Assembly: GCF_005860795.2 (NCBI RefSeq)
Contig: NZ_CP058350.1
Coordinates: forward strand, 1 to 64,000
Source of the DNA: Peteryoungia desertarenae
GTDB lineage: Bacteria; Pseudomonadota; Alphaproteobacteria; Rhizobiales; Rhizobiaceae
Direction: 5' to 3'
DNA length: 64,000 nt
The notes beneath the pieces are model-generated. The model was not told where the DNA came from and did no database searches. It was given only the letters and a program-made list of their open reading frames with translations. The position numbers were made by a program, and so were the translations under genes. Of the stretch, positions 1 through 7,146 are shown piece after piece (position 1 is the first letter of the stretch; each line of letters opens with the position of its first letter).

Positions 1-444
1 GGCATCGCTGCGGTCGTCAAGCAGCAGTTCGAGGTGGCTCGCCAGATCATCGCCCAGGGCCTCGTTCCGATCGTGGAACCCGAAGTATCGATCAAGAGCC
101 CCACCAAGCAGGAAGCCGAAGCCATCCTGCGCGATGAAATCACTGCTGAACTCGACAAGCTGCCCGCAGGCGACAAGATCATGCTGAAGCTGACCATCCC
201 GACGGTTGCCGATTTCTATGCACCGCTCGTTGAGCACAAGGCAGTGGTCCGCGTCGTGGCTCTTTCCGGTGGTTACAGCACGGATGATGCCTGTGAAAAG
301 CTCAGCCATAACCACGGCATGATCGCGAGCTTCTCGCGTGCGCTGGCCGAAAAATTGCGTGTCTCGATGAGCGACGATGAATTCAATTCGAGCATCGCTA
401 CCACCATCGACCAGATCTACGCGGCCAGCGTCAACAAGGCCTGA
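1..444 (+). CDS. fbaB: Fructose-bisphosphate aldolase class I, C-terminal part (5' end outside window)
   Basis: The reading frame is open from base 1 to a TGA at 442-444, giving about 147 residues of a gene that starts before the window. The enzyme cleaves fructose 1,6-bisphosphate to two triose phosphates in the cytoplasm and also works in gluconeogenesis. The visible part has the family's conserved stretch 'LVPIVEPEVSI' followed by 'IMLKLTIP', whose lysine is probably the Schiff-base residue, then 'VVALSGGYS', the phosphate-binding strand and loop. The family is about 300-340 residues long, so roughly half is missing. A rho-independent terminator follows 33 bases after the stop. Class I rather than class II is supported by the lysine motif and the absence of zinc-binding histidine motifs. 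Confidence 0.85.
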   Translation, partial: GIAAVVKQQFEVARQIIAQGLVPIVEPEVSIKSPTKQEAEAILRDEITAELDKLPAGDKIMLKLTIPTVADFYAPLVEHKAVVRVVALSGGYSTDDACEKLSHNHGMIASFSRALAEKLRVSMSDDEFNSSIATTIDQIYAASVNKA

Positions 445-476
445 TCACCGGCACGAGATCAGCAGGTGCCATCAGG

Positions 477-501
477 AAAACCCGGCCTCGCACCGGGTTT
501 T
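477..501 (+). terminator. Rho-independent terminator after the aldolase gene
   Basis: A 9-bp stem (AAAACCCGG / CCGGGTTTT) with a 7-base loop ends in a T run. It lies between the aldolase stop and the PhzF-like gene, so it separates the two transcripts. Because the arms begin with As and end with Ts it could act in both directions. Confidence 0.8.
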
Positions 502-539
502 CGTGTTAGATGGGCTCGATTCCTCGTGATGGAGCACCC

Positions 540-1451
540 ATGAAAACCATTCCCTTTGTGACGGTTGATGTCTTTACGACAGAGCGCTTTGCCGGCAATC
601 CGCTTGCCGTCATAACCGATGCACGGGGCCTCAGTGATCAGGAGATGCAACAGATCGCGACCGAGTTCGGCTATTCCGAAACCTCCTTCGTGCTCCCTCC
701 CCGCGATCCCGAAAACACCGCAGAAGTCCGGATCTTCACGCCGGTAACGGAAATACCTTTCGCCGGTCATCCGAATGTCGGCACGGCCTATGTCATTGCC
801 AATATGGAAACCCTGTTTGGCAGGGCTGTAGATGACCAGCTGCGCTTTGAGGAAAAGGGAGGCTTGGTCGATGTCATGATCAGCCGCAATCCGGATGGCA
901 GTCTTGCCGGCGCAACGATCCGTGCGCCCGGTCCGCTCTATATCGGCGCCGTGATCGACCCTGCCATCATGGCGCCCTGCATCAATCTTCATCCGGAGCA
1001 GATCAACACAAACCACCACAATCCGGTCTTCGCCTCAGTGGGACTGAAGTTCATTCTGATCGAGGTGAGCGATATCGATGCCCTCAGCCAGGCCGCATCG
1101 CGCCTGGAGCCGCTTGAAGCGCTGCGGACGAGGTATGCAAGTGAAGACTGCGACTGCGCCACCTTTCTCTACACCTGGATCGGAGAGAACCACGTCCGGG
1201 CGCGCATGTTCGCACCCTTCGACAATGTCATCGAAGACCCGGCCACAGGCAGCGCATCGGCCGCCCTCGCAGCCTTCTTGACCACCCTCCCCTCGGGTAA
1301 AGACAGGACAAAGCTCCTTGTCGAGCAGGGCGTGGAAATGGGCCGTCGCAGCCTGATCGAACTGGATGTCCGAATGTTCAGTGGCGCTGTAGATCATGTG
1401 ACAATCAAAGGATCGAGCGTCGAGATCATGAAAGGCACACTGTCCGTCTGA
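540..1451 (+). CDS. PhzF-family isomerase/epimerase
   Basis: A 303-residue member of the PhzF fold family (two diaminopimelate-epimerase-like halves). Visible motifs are the N-terminal 'FVTVDVFT', the catalytic-glutamate region 'FGYSETSFV' near residue 46, 'PFAGHPNVGTAYV' in the first half and 'DPATGSASAALAAF' in the second. The ATG at 540 was chosen because a GGAG lies 5 bases upstream; an ATG at 510 in frame has no ribosome site and would extend past the usual N-terminus. PhzF itself isomerises dihydro-hydroxyanthranilate in phenazine synthesis, but stand-alone homologues like this one have unknown substrates, and no phenazine genes are nearby. It stands alone after a terminator. Confidence 0.85.
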   Translation: MKTIPFVTVDVFTTERFAGNPLAVITDARGLSDQEMQQIATEFGYSETSFVLPPRDPENTAEVRIFTPVTEIPFAGHPNVGTAYVIANMETLFGRAVDDQLRFEEKGGLVDVMISRNPDGSLAGATIRAPGPLYIGAVIDPAIMAPCINLHPEQINTNHHNPVFASVGLKFILIEVSDIDALSQAASRLEPLEALRTRYASEDCDCATFLYTWIGENHVRARMFAPFDNVIEDPATGSASAALAAFLTTLPSGKDRTKLLVEQGVEMGRRSLIELDVRMFSGAVDHVTIKGSSVEIMKGTLSV

Positions 1452-1601
1452 GGAGGCCCCGCCTCCCCTCCAATGACCCGTCAGCCAGAACCGCAGCCTT
1501 GCCGCCCCATCGCATCGTGCCTATATCGACTGGTGAGGACGACCTCCCCATGCCGGGACAAAATGCGGGACGACCCGCCTGATATCCCTGGAGGGAGAGA
1601 C

Positions 1602-2045
1602 ATGCGTACCGTCGCAGACCGTATAAGACATGCCCTGAGTTTCGAGCTGATTGGCCTTGCCATGATCACCCCTCTGGGCGCCTGGGTCTTTTCAAAGCCG
1701 TTGCTCGACATCGGCGTTGTCGGCATCGGCGCCGCGACACTCGCGACCGCCTGGAACTATCTCTACAACCTCGGTTTTGACCACCTGATGCAGCGCTTTC
1801 GCGGCACGACGCTCAAGAGCCTGAAGCTCAGGATCATCCATGCCATCCTTTTCGAACTCGGCCTGTTGATGGTGCTGATGCCCTTTATCGCCTGGTACCT
1901 CGAGATCAGCCTCTGGGAAGCCTTCATCATGGATGTCGCCTTCGCGCTGTTCTACCTGGTCTATGCTTTTGTCTTCAACTGGAGCTATGACCGGATCTTC
2001 CCGCTGCCGGAATGGGAAGAAGAGCGTGTTGATGCCGAGGCTTAG
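1602..2045 (+). CDS. PACE-family small multidrug efflux protein
   Basis: A 147-residue membrane protein made of two tandem copies of a helical-pair domain. The first repeat starts 'RIRHALSFELIGL' and the second 'RIIHAILFELGLL'; the R-xxH-xxx-FE signature of the proteobacterial antimicrobial compound efflux family occurs in both. In the family prototype AceI the glutamate in this motif is essential for drug-coupled proton exchange, and it is kept here in both repeats. Four transmembrane helices are expected. The ATG at 1602 follows a GGAGGGAGA ribosome site; the longer in-frame reading from 1473 has no site. The role is efflux of biocides or polyamine-like cations, inferred from the family only. 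Confidence 0.85.
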   Translation: MRTVADRIRHALSFELIGLAMITPLGAWVFSKPLLDIGVVGIGAATLATAWNYLYNLGFDHLMQRFRGTTLKSLKLRIIHAILFELGLLMVLMPFIAWYLEISLWEAFIMDVAFALFYLVYAFVFNWSYDRIFPLPEWEEERVDAEA

Positions 2046-2064
2046 GGCACAGATGGAGACCGGG

Positions 2065-2220
2065 TCAGGGTCTGATCAGGAGTGTCACCGACCAGATCGC
2101 GAAGGCAACGACGGCGAGCTTCCAGAAATCGGAACGCCGTTTCAGACCCGGCAAGCCGAGAGGCTTGATGATCTGGATGAGCATGGCTAGGATTAAAAAA
2201 GCCGATATTGCTTTGGTCAT
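2065..2220 (-). CDS. Small conserved membrane protein, 51 residues
   Basis: A short reading frame on the minus strand from ATG at 2220 to TGA at 2065, preceded by AAGGAAG 4 bases upstream of the start. The protein has a hydrophobic segment at residues 4-20 containing 'FLILAMLIQIIKPLGLPGL', a basic linker 'KRRSDFW' and a second hydrophobic segment at 34-49. It therefore looks like a two-helix hairpin protein of the inner membrane. I recall very similar unnamed proteins in rhizobial genomes, but no function is known to me. It lies convergent to the PACE gene and divergent from the MFS gene. The good ribosome site and the protein-like composition support it as real. Confidence 0.7.
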   Translation of the reverse strand: MTKAISAFLILAMLIQIIKPLGLPGLKRRSDFWKLAVVAFAIWSVTLLIRP

Positions 2221-2394
2221 GGTCTTCCTTGACGACCGGCGCAACTGCGGTCACAACGCTGTCACTTTTGCCCTCCAAAAGGACGTACCGCAAGCACCGA
2301 TGTCATTTTGAAGTCAGTAGGGTCCCTCCCTGCCCTGTGACGTTGCAGTCAGGTCCCCAAGGCCACAACGCAGAGATTCGATCCAAAGGACCCA

Positions 2395-3693
2395 ATGAGC
2401 CGCAACCTTCTGCCCGTAACGGCCCTCCTGATGGGCACGTTGTTTCTATTCCTCGGCAACGGCCTCCATGGCCTTCTCCTTCCGGTACGCGGCACCGCAG
2501 AAGGCTATTCCAACGAAGTCCTGGGTCTTCTTGGCACGACCTGGGCAGCGGGTTTTGTTCTGGGCTGCTTCTTTGCACCGAAGCTGGTCATGCGGGTCGG
2601 GCATGTGCGCGCCTTTTCCGCTTTCGTATCCATGATTGCAATCATTGCCCTCCTGACAGGGATCATCGTCGATTCAACCTCTTGGGTGGTGCTGCGCATC
2701 ATCACCGGCTTCTGCACCGCCGGCACCTCGATGATCATCGAAAGCTGGCTGAATGAGCGGGCGACGAACGAGAGCCGCGGCATGATCTTCTCGTTTTACA
2801 TTTCGATCACGCTGATCGGTGTGGTCGCTGGCCAGATGTTGATCGGCGTCTTTGATACATCGACCACCATCCTCTTCATGATCTGCGGCATCGTCTACTG
2901 TCTCGCAATCATGCCGACAACCATGTCAAAGGCGGTCACGCCGCAGCCTTTGAATTCGATCACGCTCGATCTGAAGGGGCTCTATAAGAACTCGCCGGTG
3001 TCGTTTATCGGGATCCTGCTGATTGGCATCGCCAACGGAGCCTATGGAACGCTTGGCGCCGTTTTTGGCGCTCGGGCGGGTCTGGATGCCGCAACAATCG
3101 CGATCATGCTGTCGATTACCATTTTTGCCGGCGCACTGATGCAATTCCCGGCCGGAAAGATGTCTGATCGTACCGACCGCCGCTATGTTCTGGCCGGGCT
3201 CTCTGCCCTTGCCGCCACGGCGGCCCTGATCCTCGTGGCCTTCCAGCCTGGCGATCCGCTTCTGATGATCATTTTCGTGGGCGTCTATGGGGCTGCGGCT
3301 AATGCGCTTTATCCGATCGCGGTAGCCCATGCGAACGATTTCGCAAAAGCCGACGAATTCGTCAGAGTGTCAGGCGGACTGCTGCTGCTCTTTGGCATCG
3401 GGACCATAATCGGGCCGACGCTCGGCGGTCCCGTGATGACCATGGCCGGCCCCTACTCCCTGTTCGCCGTAACCGCGATATCGCATTTGCTGATCACGGC
3501 CTATGCGATCTATCGCAGCCGTCTCAGAGCTGCGATCCCGGTCGAAGAGCGTGAAAATGTGCCGACCGTTCAGTCTGGTGCGACACCCATGAGCACACCG
3601 GAAATCCTGACACTGGATCCGCGCGCGACGCCCTTGCCCGAAGAGGACGATGTGGAACCAAGCGCTGGCACGACGGAGGAAGCCAAAGCATGA
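2395..3693 (+). CDS. MFS transporter, YcaD-like
   Basis: A 432-residue major facilitator with about twelve transmembrane segments in residues 1-385, preceded by AAAGGA. The loop between helices 2 and 3 reads 'FFAPKLVMRVGHVRAF', a variant of the MFS signature, and the central loop carries 'GKMSDRTDRRYVL', the second copy. The layout and the sequence 'SWLNERATNESRG' after helix 4 match the YcaD/UMF branch, whose substrates are poorly known. The last 45 residues are a hydrophilic, acidic and proline-rich cytoplasmic tail. The stop overlaps the start of the DUF1192 gene (ATGA), so the two are translated together. Confidence 0.85.
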   Translation: MSRNLLPVTALLMGTLFLFLGNGLHGLLLPVRGTAEGYSNEVLGLLGTTWAAGFVLGCFFAPKLVMRVGHVRAFSAFVSMIAIIALLTGIIVDSTSWVVLRIITGFCTAGTSMIIESWLNERATNESRGMIFSFYISITLIGVVAGQMLIGVFDTSTTILFMICGIVYCLAIMPTTMSKAVTPQPLNSITLDLKGLYKNSPVSFIGILLIGIANGAYGTLGAVFGARAGLDAATIAIMLSITIFAGALMQFPAGKMSDRTDRRYVLAGLSALAATAALILVAFQPGDPLLMIIFVGVYGAAANALYPIAVAHANDFAKADEFVRVSGGLLLLFGIGTIIGPTLGGPVMTMAGPYSLFAVTAISHLLITAYAIYRSRLRAAIPVEERENVPTVQSGATPMSTPEILTLDPRATPLPEEDDVEPSAGTTEEAKA

Positions 3694-3884
3694 TGCTCGA
3701 CGAGGAAAACAAGCGGAGACCGACCGCTCACGAGATTGGCTGTGACCTTTCTGCAATATCTGCGGACGAATTACGGGCTCGAATTGCGCTCCTCAACGCA
3801 GAGATCTCGCGCATCAATGACGAGATTGTGCGCAAAGAATTGGGACGCAAGGCGGCCGACAATTTGTTTGGCCCAAAAGTATAA
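3690..3884 (+). CDS. DUF1192 family small protein
   Basis: A 64-residue protein with the features of DUF1192: a short variable N-terminus, then 'LSAISADELRARIALLNAEISRINDEI', a predicted coiled-coil helix, and the C-terminal 'KAADNLFG' stretch. Two ATG codons lie side by side at 3690 and 3693; the first overlaps the transporter's stop. The family is small, cytoplasmic and of unknown function. In rhizobia it is commonly found close to the DUF1465/rcdA gene, as it is here 362 bases upstream of rcdA. Confidence 0.85.
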   Translation: MMLDEENKRRPTAHEIGCDLSAISADELRARIALLNAEISRINDEIVRKELGRKAADNLFGPKV

Positions 3885-4052
3885 ATCCCAGAACAGAACA
3901 CATCTGGATTTTCCGGGCCCCAAAATATGCATGAGGCCAGCCGGATTTACCTTTGATTAAGCGTTTTGGGTAATTCTATAGTCATCCAGTTCTCCTGGAT
4001 TCAGGCTGATCCGTTATGGGGTGTGCGTCTGATTTTTCTCCCTGTTTACCTT

Positions 4053-4080
4053 AAGAGCCGCTTTTGCGGCTCTTTTTTTT
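4053..4080 (+). terminator. Strong rho-independent terminator
   Basis: A perfect stem AAGAGCCGC / GCGGCTCTT with a TTTT loop is followed by a run of eight T. It is the clearest terminator in the window and would end transcription from the MFS-DUF1192 pair or a short RNA upstream. Confidence 0.9.
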
Positions 4081-4114
4081 ATGCAAAAGAAGGGTTTCCG
4101 GGAAATTGTGGGAA

Positions 4115-4129
4115 TTAACCTTCCCTTAA
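4115..4129 (+). promoter_or_regulatory. CtrA box upstream of rcdA
   Basis: The sequence is TTAA-CCTTCCC-TTAA, a perfect match to the TTAA-N7-TTAA consensus for the cell-cycle regulator CtrA in alphaproteobacteria. It lies 118 bases before the rcdA start. In Caulobacter rcdA is itself CtrA-controlled, which makes the site plausible. Confidence 0.65.
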
Positions 4130-4246
4130 GAATTAGCTTGCGCATTTGGGGTAATGGTAGCATCGTAATCTCACAACTGACGACCGGAACAAGAACGCCG
4201 CGCTACCGTTCAAGTCCTAGATAAAGCTTTTTACAGGGAAACAACC

Positions 4247-4762
4247 ATGTCTGAACTCGGGTTGAATACGATCAGCTTTGCTGGCCGCGCCGCTGCATCG
4301 AGCCAGTTCAAGGCGACATATGCCGAAGGCATGAGCCTGGTGGAAGAGACGGCCGCCTATCTTGATGGCCCTGGTCGCGCAGCTGCAAAGGTTCTGCCGC
4401 GAATGGCGTCGGTTCTTTACGCTGCCGAGTCCATGCGCCTCACCACCCGCCTGATGCAGATGGCTTCCTGGCTGCTGCTCCAGCGCGCCGTCAACAATGG
4501 CGAGATGAGCCGCGATCAGGTTCTGGCTGAAAAGAACAAGGTCCGTCTCGACGGGTTCAACGTAGACCGCAACGCGCCGGGCTGGAACGATCTGCCGGAG
4601 GCTTTCCGTGATCTGGTCGAGCGCTCGCTGCGCCTGCAGAACCGCATCGCGATCCTCGACCGGGAAATCTATCGTCCGAACGATGCCGAAATTGTACCGG
4701 ACAACGAAAACAGCGTACAAGCTCAGCTGAACCTGCTGCGCACGGCCTTTACGCCGAGCTGA
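4247..4762 (+). CDS. rcdA: RcdA/DUF1465 family regulator of CtrA degradation
   Basis: A 171-residue all-helical protein of the DUF1465 family, the family of Caulobacter RcdA. It starts at ATG 4247, after a GGGAAAC stretch. The core contains 'SLVEETAAYLDGPGR', 'ESMRLTTRLMQMASWLLLQRAV' and 'ERSLRLQNRIAILD', which form the helical bundle used for dimerisation and cargo binding. In Caulobacter RcdA is an adaptor that, with CpdR and PopA, delivers CtrA and other proteins to ClpXP at the G1-S transition. The C-terminal part 'NENSVQAQLNLLRTAF' is the kind of flexible tail expected for a cargo adaptor. Its promoter carries a CtrA box, and a terminator follows 30 bases after the stop. The family assignment is firm; the cell-cycle role is transferred from Caulobacter. 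Confidence 0.85.
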   Translation: MSELGLNTISFAGRAAASSQFKATYAEGMSLVEETAAYLDGPGRAAAKVLPRMASVLYAAESMRLTTRLMQMASWLLLQRAVNNGEMSRDQVLAEKNKVRLDGFNVDRNAPGWNDLPEAFRDLVERSLRLQNRIAILDREIYRPNDAEIVPDNENSVQAQLNLLRTAFTPS

Positions 4763-4792
4763 TTACGGCCTTGAGGATTGATGCACCGACTG

Positions 4793-4823
4793 ACCCGGCC
4801 TGCAATTCAGCGCCGGGTTTTTT
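4793..4823 (+). terminator. Rho-independent terminator after rcdA
   Basis: Stem ACCCGGC / GCCGGGT with a 12-base loop, followed by a T run. It ends the rcdA transcript before the convergent rpmE gene. Confidence 0.75.
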
Positions 4824-4864
4824 ATCGGCTGGAAGGCGGTGTTCAAAACCGGACAAAAACGCAG

Positions 4865-4889
4865 AAAAGCCCGCACAAGGCGGGCTTTT
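4865..4889 (-). terminator. Terminator of rpmE (bidirectional)
   Basis: Stem AAAAGCCCG / CGGGCTTTT with a short loop lies 25 bases beyond the rpmE stop on the minus strand. The symmetric A and T runs let it work from either side. Confidence 0.8.
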
Positions 4890-4914
4890 GAAGCATACAA
4901 AGATCGCGAAGCGA

Positions 4915-5136
4915 TTAGAGGCCGAGGCCGCCGAAACGCTTGTTGAACTTCGACAGACGACCACCACGGTCCATGAGCTGCTGGTTGCCACCAGTCCATG
5001 CCGGATGAGACGTCGGGTCGATTTCGAGGTTCATGACTGCGCCTTCCGAACCCCAGGTCGAACGGGTTTCGTATTCGGTGCCATCGGTCATGACCACCTT
5101 GATCATGTGATAGTCGGGATGGATGTTGGCCTTCAT
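4915..5136 (-). CDS. rpmE: 50S ribosomal protein L31
   Basis: A 73-residue ribosomal protein starting '[10 protein letters not shown]' and containing 'TYEYRS'-type strand sequence '[10 protein letters not shown]' and the closing '[16 protein letters not shown]'. These match alphaproteobacterial L31. The four-cysteine zinc motif of type A L31 is absent, so this is the zinc-free form usual for the group. A long open frame continues upstream on the minus strand to 6057, but only these last codons are real; the rest is antisense to the ABC transporter gene. It binds the large subunit at the intersubunit bridge. It is transcribed away from the ABC exporter gene and has its own terminator. Confidence 0.95.
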   Translation of the reverse strand: MKANIHPDYHMIKVVMTDGTEYETRSTWGSEGAVMNLEIDPTSHPAWTGGNQQLMDRGGRLSKFNKRFGGLGL

Positions 5137-5269
5137 CGCTCTATTCCTGCTGTGCCGGAGGGTCCTAGTGTCGCAATTGCGACTTTCGAACCTATTCAAT
5201 AGATGAAGCCGTAGACCGTCGAAGTCCACGGCTTCCCAATTCGATGCCGTGCCTATACATGAAGGGCGC

Positions 5270-5329
5270 ATGGATAACAAGACCTCTGGCAACAAAGCCG
5301 GAGCCGCCCTTGGGAGTGAAGCAGAGTGA
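5270..5329 (+). CDS. Possible 19-residue leader ORF before the ABC exporter
   Basis: A short frame runs from ATG 5270, with GAAGGG just upstream, to a TGA that overlaps the GTG start of the ABC exporter (GTGA). The peptide is hydrophilic and has no recognisable domain. The four-base overlap and its own ribosome site suggest translational coupling to the transporter. It may instead be a shifted N-terminus of the transporter caused by a sequencing or real frameshift. Evidence is only positional. Confidence 0.3.
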   Translation: MDNKTSGNKAGAALGSEAE

Positions 5330-7128
5330 CTGTGGAAGACAACAAGAAACCGCAAAGGCAGAGGTCGCTGAAGCCGCTTGCCCACCTCTTGCCCTATCTG
5401 GCCAGATATCGCGGACTGGTGATGGCCGCCCTGTTGTTCCTGGCACTTGCAGCCGTCACGACCCTCGCCTTGCCGATCGCAATTCGTCGCATGATTGACC
5501 ATGGCTTCAACGCCGCCGACAGAGATTTCATCAACGCCTATTTTCTGATGCTGATCATCATGGCCATCGTGCTCGCTGTGGCCAGTGCTCTTCGCTACTA
5601 CTATGTCATCACGATCGGCGAGCGGGTCGTGGCCGATTTGCGCCGCGATGTGTTCGATCACGTCACCCGACTGTCTCCTGCCTTCTTCGACGTGAACCAG
5701 TCTGGCGAGATCGTGTCCCGCCTGACAGCAGACACAACCCAGCTCAAATCTGCAGTGGGTGCGACGGCATCTCTGGCCCTGCGCAACTCCATTCTCTGTC
5801 TCGGCGCCATCGTCATGATGATCTATACCAGCCCGAAGCTGTCGATCATGGTGCTCGCAGCCATTCCCGTCATTGTCTTTCCCCTGGTGGGATTTGGTCG
5901 TTCCGTCAGGAAGCGCTCCCGTACAGCCCAGGACACGCTGGCGGAGGCATCCAGTTTTGCCGGCGAGATGATCGGTGCGGCACGCACCATGCAGGCCTTC
6001 AACGCGGAAACGACAGCGCGGCAGCACTACGGCTCGAATGTCGAAGACGCCTATCACGCAGCACGCGCCGCAATCCGCTCCCGCGCCATCCTGACTGGCG
6101 TGGCCATCACCCTCGTATTCGGTAGCATCGTCGCCGTCCTCTGGTATGGAGCCCAGAGCGTGCTTGCCGGCACGATGTCGGGTGGAACGCTGGGTCAGTT
6201 CCTGCTGTATTCGGTCATTGCCGGTGGTTCCATGGGCACGCTTTCGGAAGTCTGGGGCGAGCTTTCCCAGGCATCCGGTGCTGCAGAACGACTGAACGAA
6301 CTTCTTGATGAGACGCCGGGAATTGCCGCACCGGCAAAGCCTTTGAAACTGCCCCTTCCGGCAAAGGGTGCGGTCACCTTCGACCAGGTCGAGTTCGCCT
6401 ATCCAACCCGCCCCGGCAAGTCTTCCCTCAACGGTCTTTCATTCTCCGTAGCCCCCGGCGAGACAGTGGCAATCGTCGGTCCATCCGGGGCTGGCAAAAG
6501 CACGATCTTCTCCCTGATCCTTCGCTACTATGATCCGACAAAGGGCAAGGTATTGCTGGATGGCGAGGACATTTCCGCAGTGGATCCGAAAGACCTGCGT
6601 GACCGTCTGGCAATCGTGCCGCAGGATGTCACGATCTTTGCTGCCTCCATCCATGAAAACATTGCCTTCGGCTCGCCGGGCGCGACCCGCCGGGAGGTCG
6701 AGGAGGCAGCCCGCGCTGCCCAGGCCATGGAATTCATCCAGCGCCTGGAGAAAGGCTTTGACACCGAAGTCGGCGAACGCGGCATCACCCTGTCAGGTGG
6801 ACAGCGCCAGCGCATTGCCATCGCCCGTGCGATTTTGCGCAACGCACCCTTGCTGCTCCTCGATGAGGCGACCTCGGCGCTCGATGCCGAAAGCGAAACA
6901 CTTGTTCAAACGGCGCTGGATGGCCTGATGCAGAACCGGACGACAATTGTAATTGCCCATAGACTGGCCACCGTCCTGAAAGCCGATCGCATCCTCGTTC
7001 TTGATGATGGACGGATCGCCGAAGAAGGAACGCATCAAAGCCTGATCCAGCAGGGTGGGCTTTACGCCAAACTGGCCCGGCTGCAGTTCGAGACTGGTGC
7101 CACCGATTTCTCCTTCGCGGCCAAATAG
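5326..7128 (+). CDS. ABC exporter, fused permease and ATPase (MsbA-like)
   Basis: A 600-residue half-transporter. Residues 1-320 form the six-helix export domain; residues 345-590 form the ATPase. Walker A 'GPSGAGKST' lies near 385, the signature '[16 protein letters not shown]' near 490, Walker B '[11 protein letters not shown]' just after, and the switch histidine in 'IVIAHRLA'. It should act as a homodimer in the inner membrane. The overall arrangement fits the MsbA-related exporters common in alphaproteobacteria, where the substrate (lipid or peptide) is usually unknown. The start is a GTG at 5326, with a GGGAG about nine bases upstream; a second GTG at 5332 is possible. It is divergent from rpmE. 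The stop is 18 bases from the convergent FAD dehydrogenase gene. Confidence 0.9.
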   Translation: MTVEDNKKPQRQRSLKPLAHLLPYLARYRGLVMAALLFLALAAVTTLALPIAIRRMIDHGFNAADRDFINAYFLMLIIMAIVLAVASALRYYYVITIGERVVADLRRDVFDHVTRLSPAFFDVNQSGEIVSRLTADTTQLKSAVGATASLALRNSILCLGAIVMMIYTSPKLSIMVLAAIPVIVFPLVGFGRSVRKRSRTAQDTLAEASSFAGEMIGAARTMQAFNAETTARQHYGSNVEDAYHAARAAIRSRAILTGVAITLVFGSIVAVLWYGAQSVLAGTMSGGTLGQFLLYSVIAGGSMGTLSEVWGELSQASGAAERLNELLDETPGIAAPAKPLKLPLPAKGAVTFDQVEFAYPTRPGKSSLNGLSFSVAPGETVAIVGPSGAGKSTIFSLILRYYDPTKGKVLLDGEDISAVDPKDLRDRLAIVPQDVTIFAASIHENIAFGSPGATRREVEEAARAAQAMEFIQRLEKGFDTEVGERGITLSGGQRQRIAIARAILRNAPLLLLDEATSALDAESETLVQTALDGLMQNRTTIVIAHRLATVLKADRILVLDDGRIAEEGTHQSLIQQGGLYAKLARLQFETGATDFSFAAK

Positions 7129-7146
7129 ACTTGTCAGGCAGCAGGT

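Larger units (their letters stand above)
3885..4246 (+). other. Intergenic region with terminator and rcdA promoter
   Basis: This 362-base stretch has no convincing reading frame. It holds a strong terminator at 4053-4080 that probably ends the MFS-DUF1192 transcript, and a perfect CtrA box at 4115-4129 in the presumed rcdA promoter. The bases from 3885 to 4050 are AT-richer than the neighbouring genes and end in the terminator, so a small RNA read from this interval is possible but not shown. Confidence 0.6.

Noticed and set aside
540..1451. PhzF as part of a phenazine cluster.
   Set aside because: No other phenazine genes are present; single PhzF-like proteins are common and unrelated to phenazines.
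5137..6057. Upstream extension of the L31 frame by about 300 codons.
   Set aside because: Ribosomal L31 is complete in 73 residues; the extension is antisense to the ABC exporter and has odd His/Arg-rich composition.
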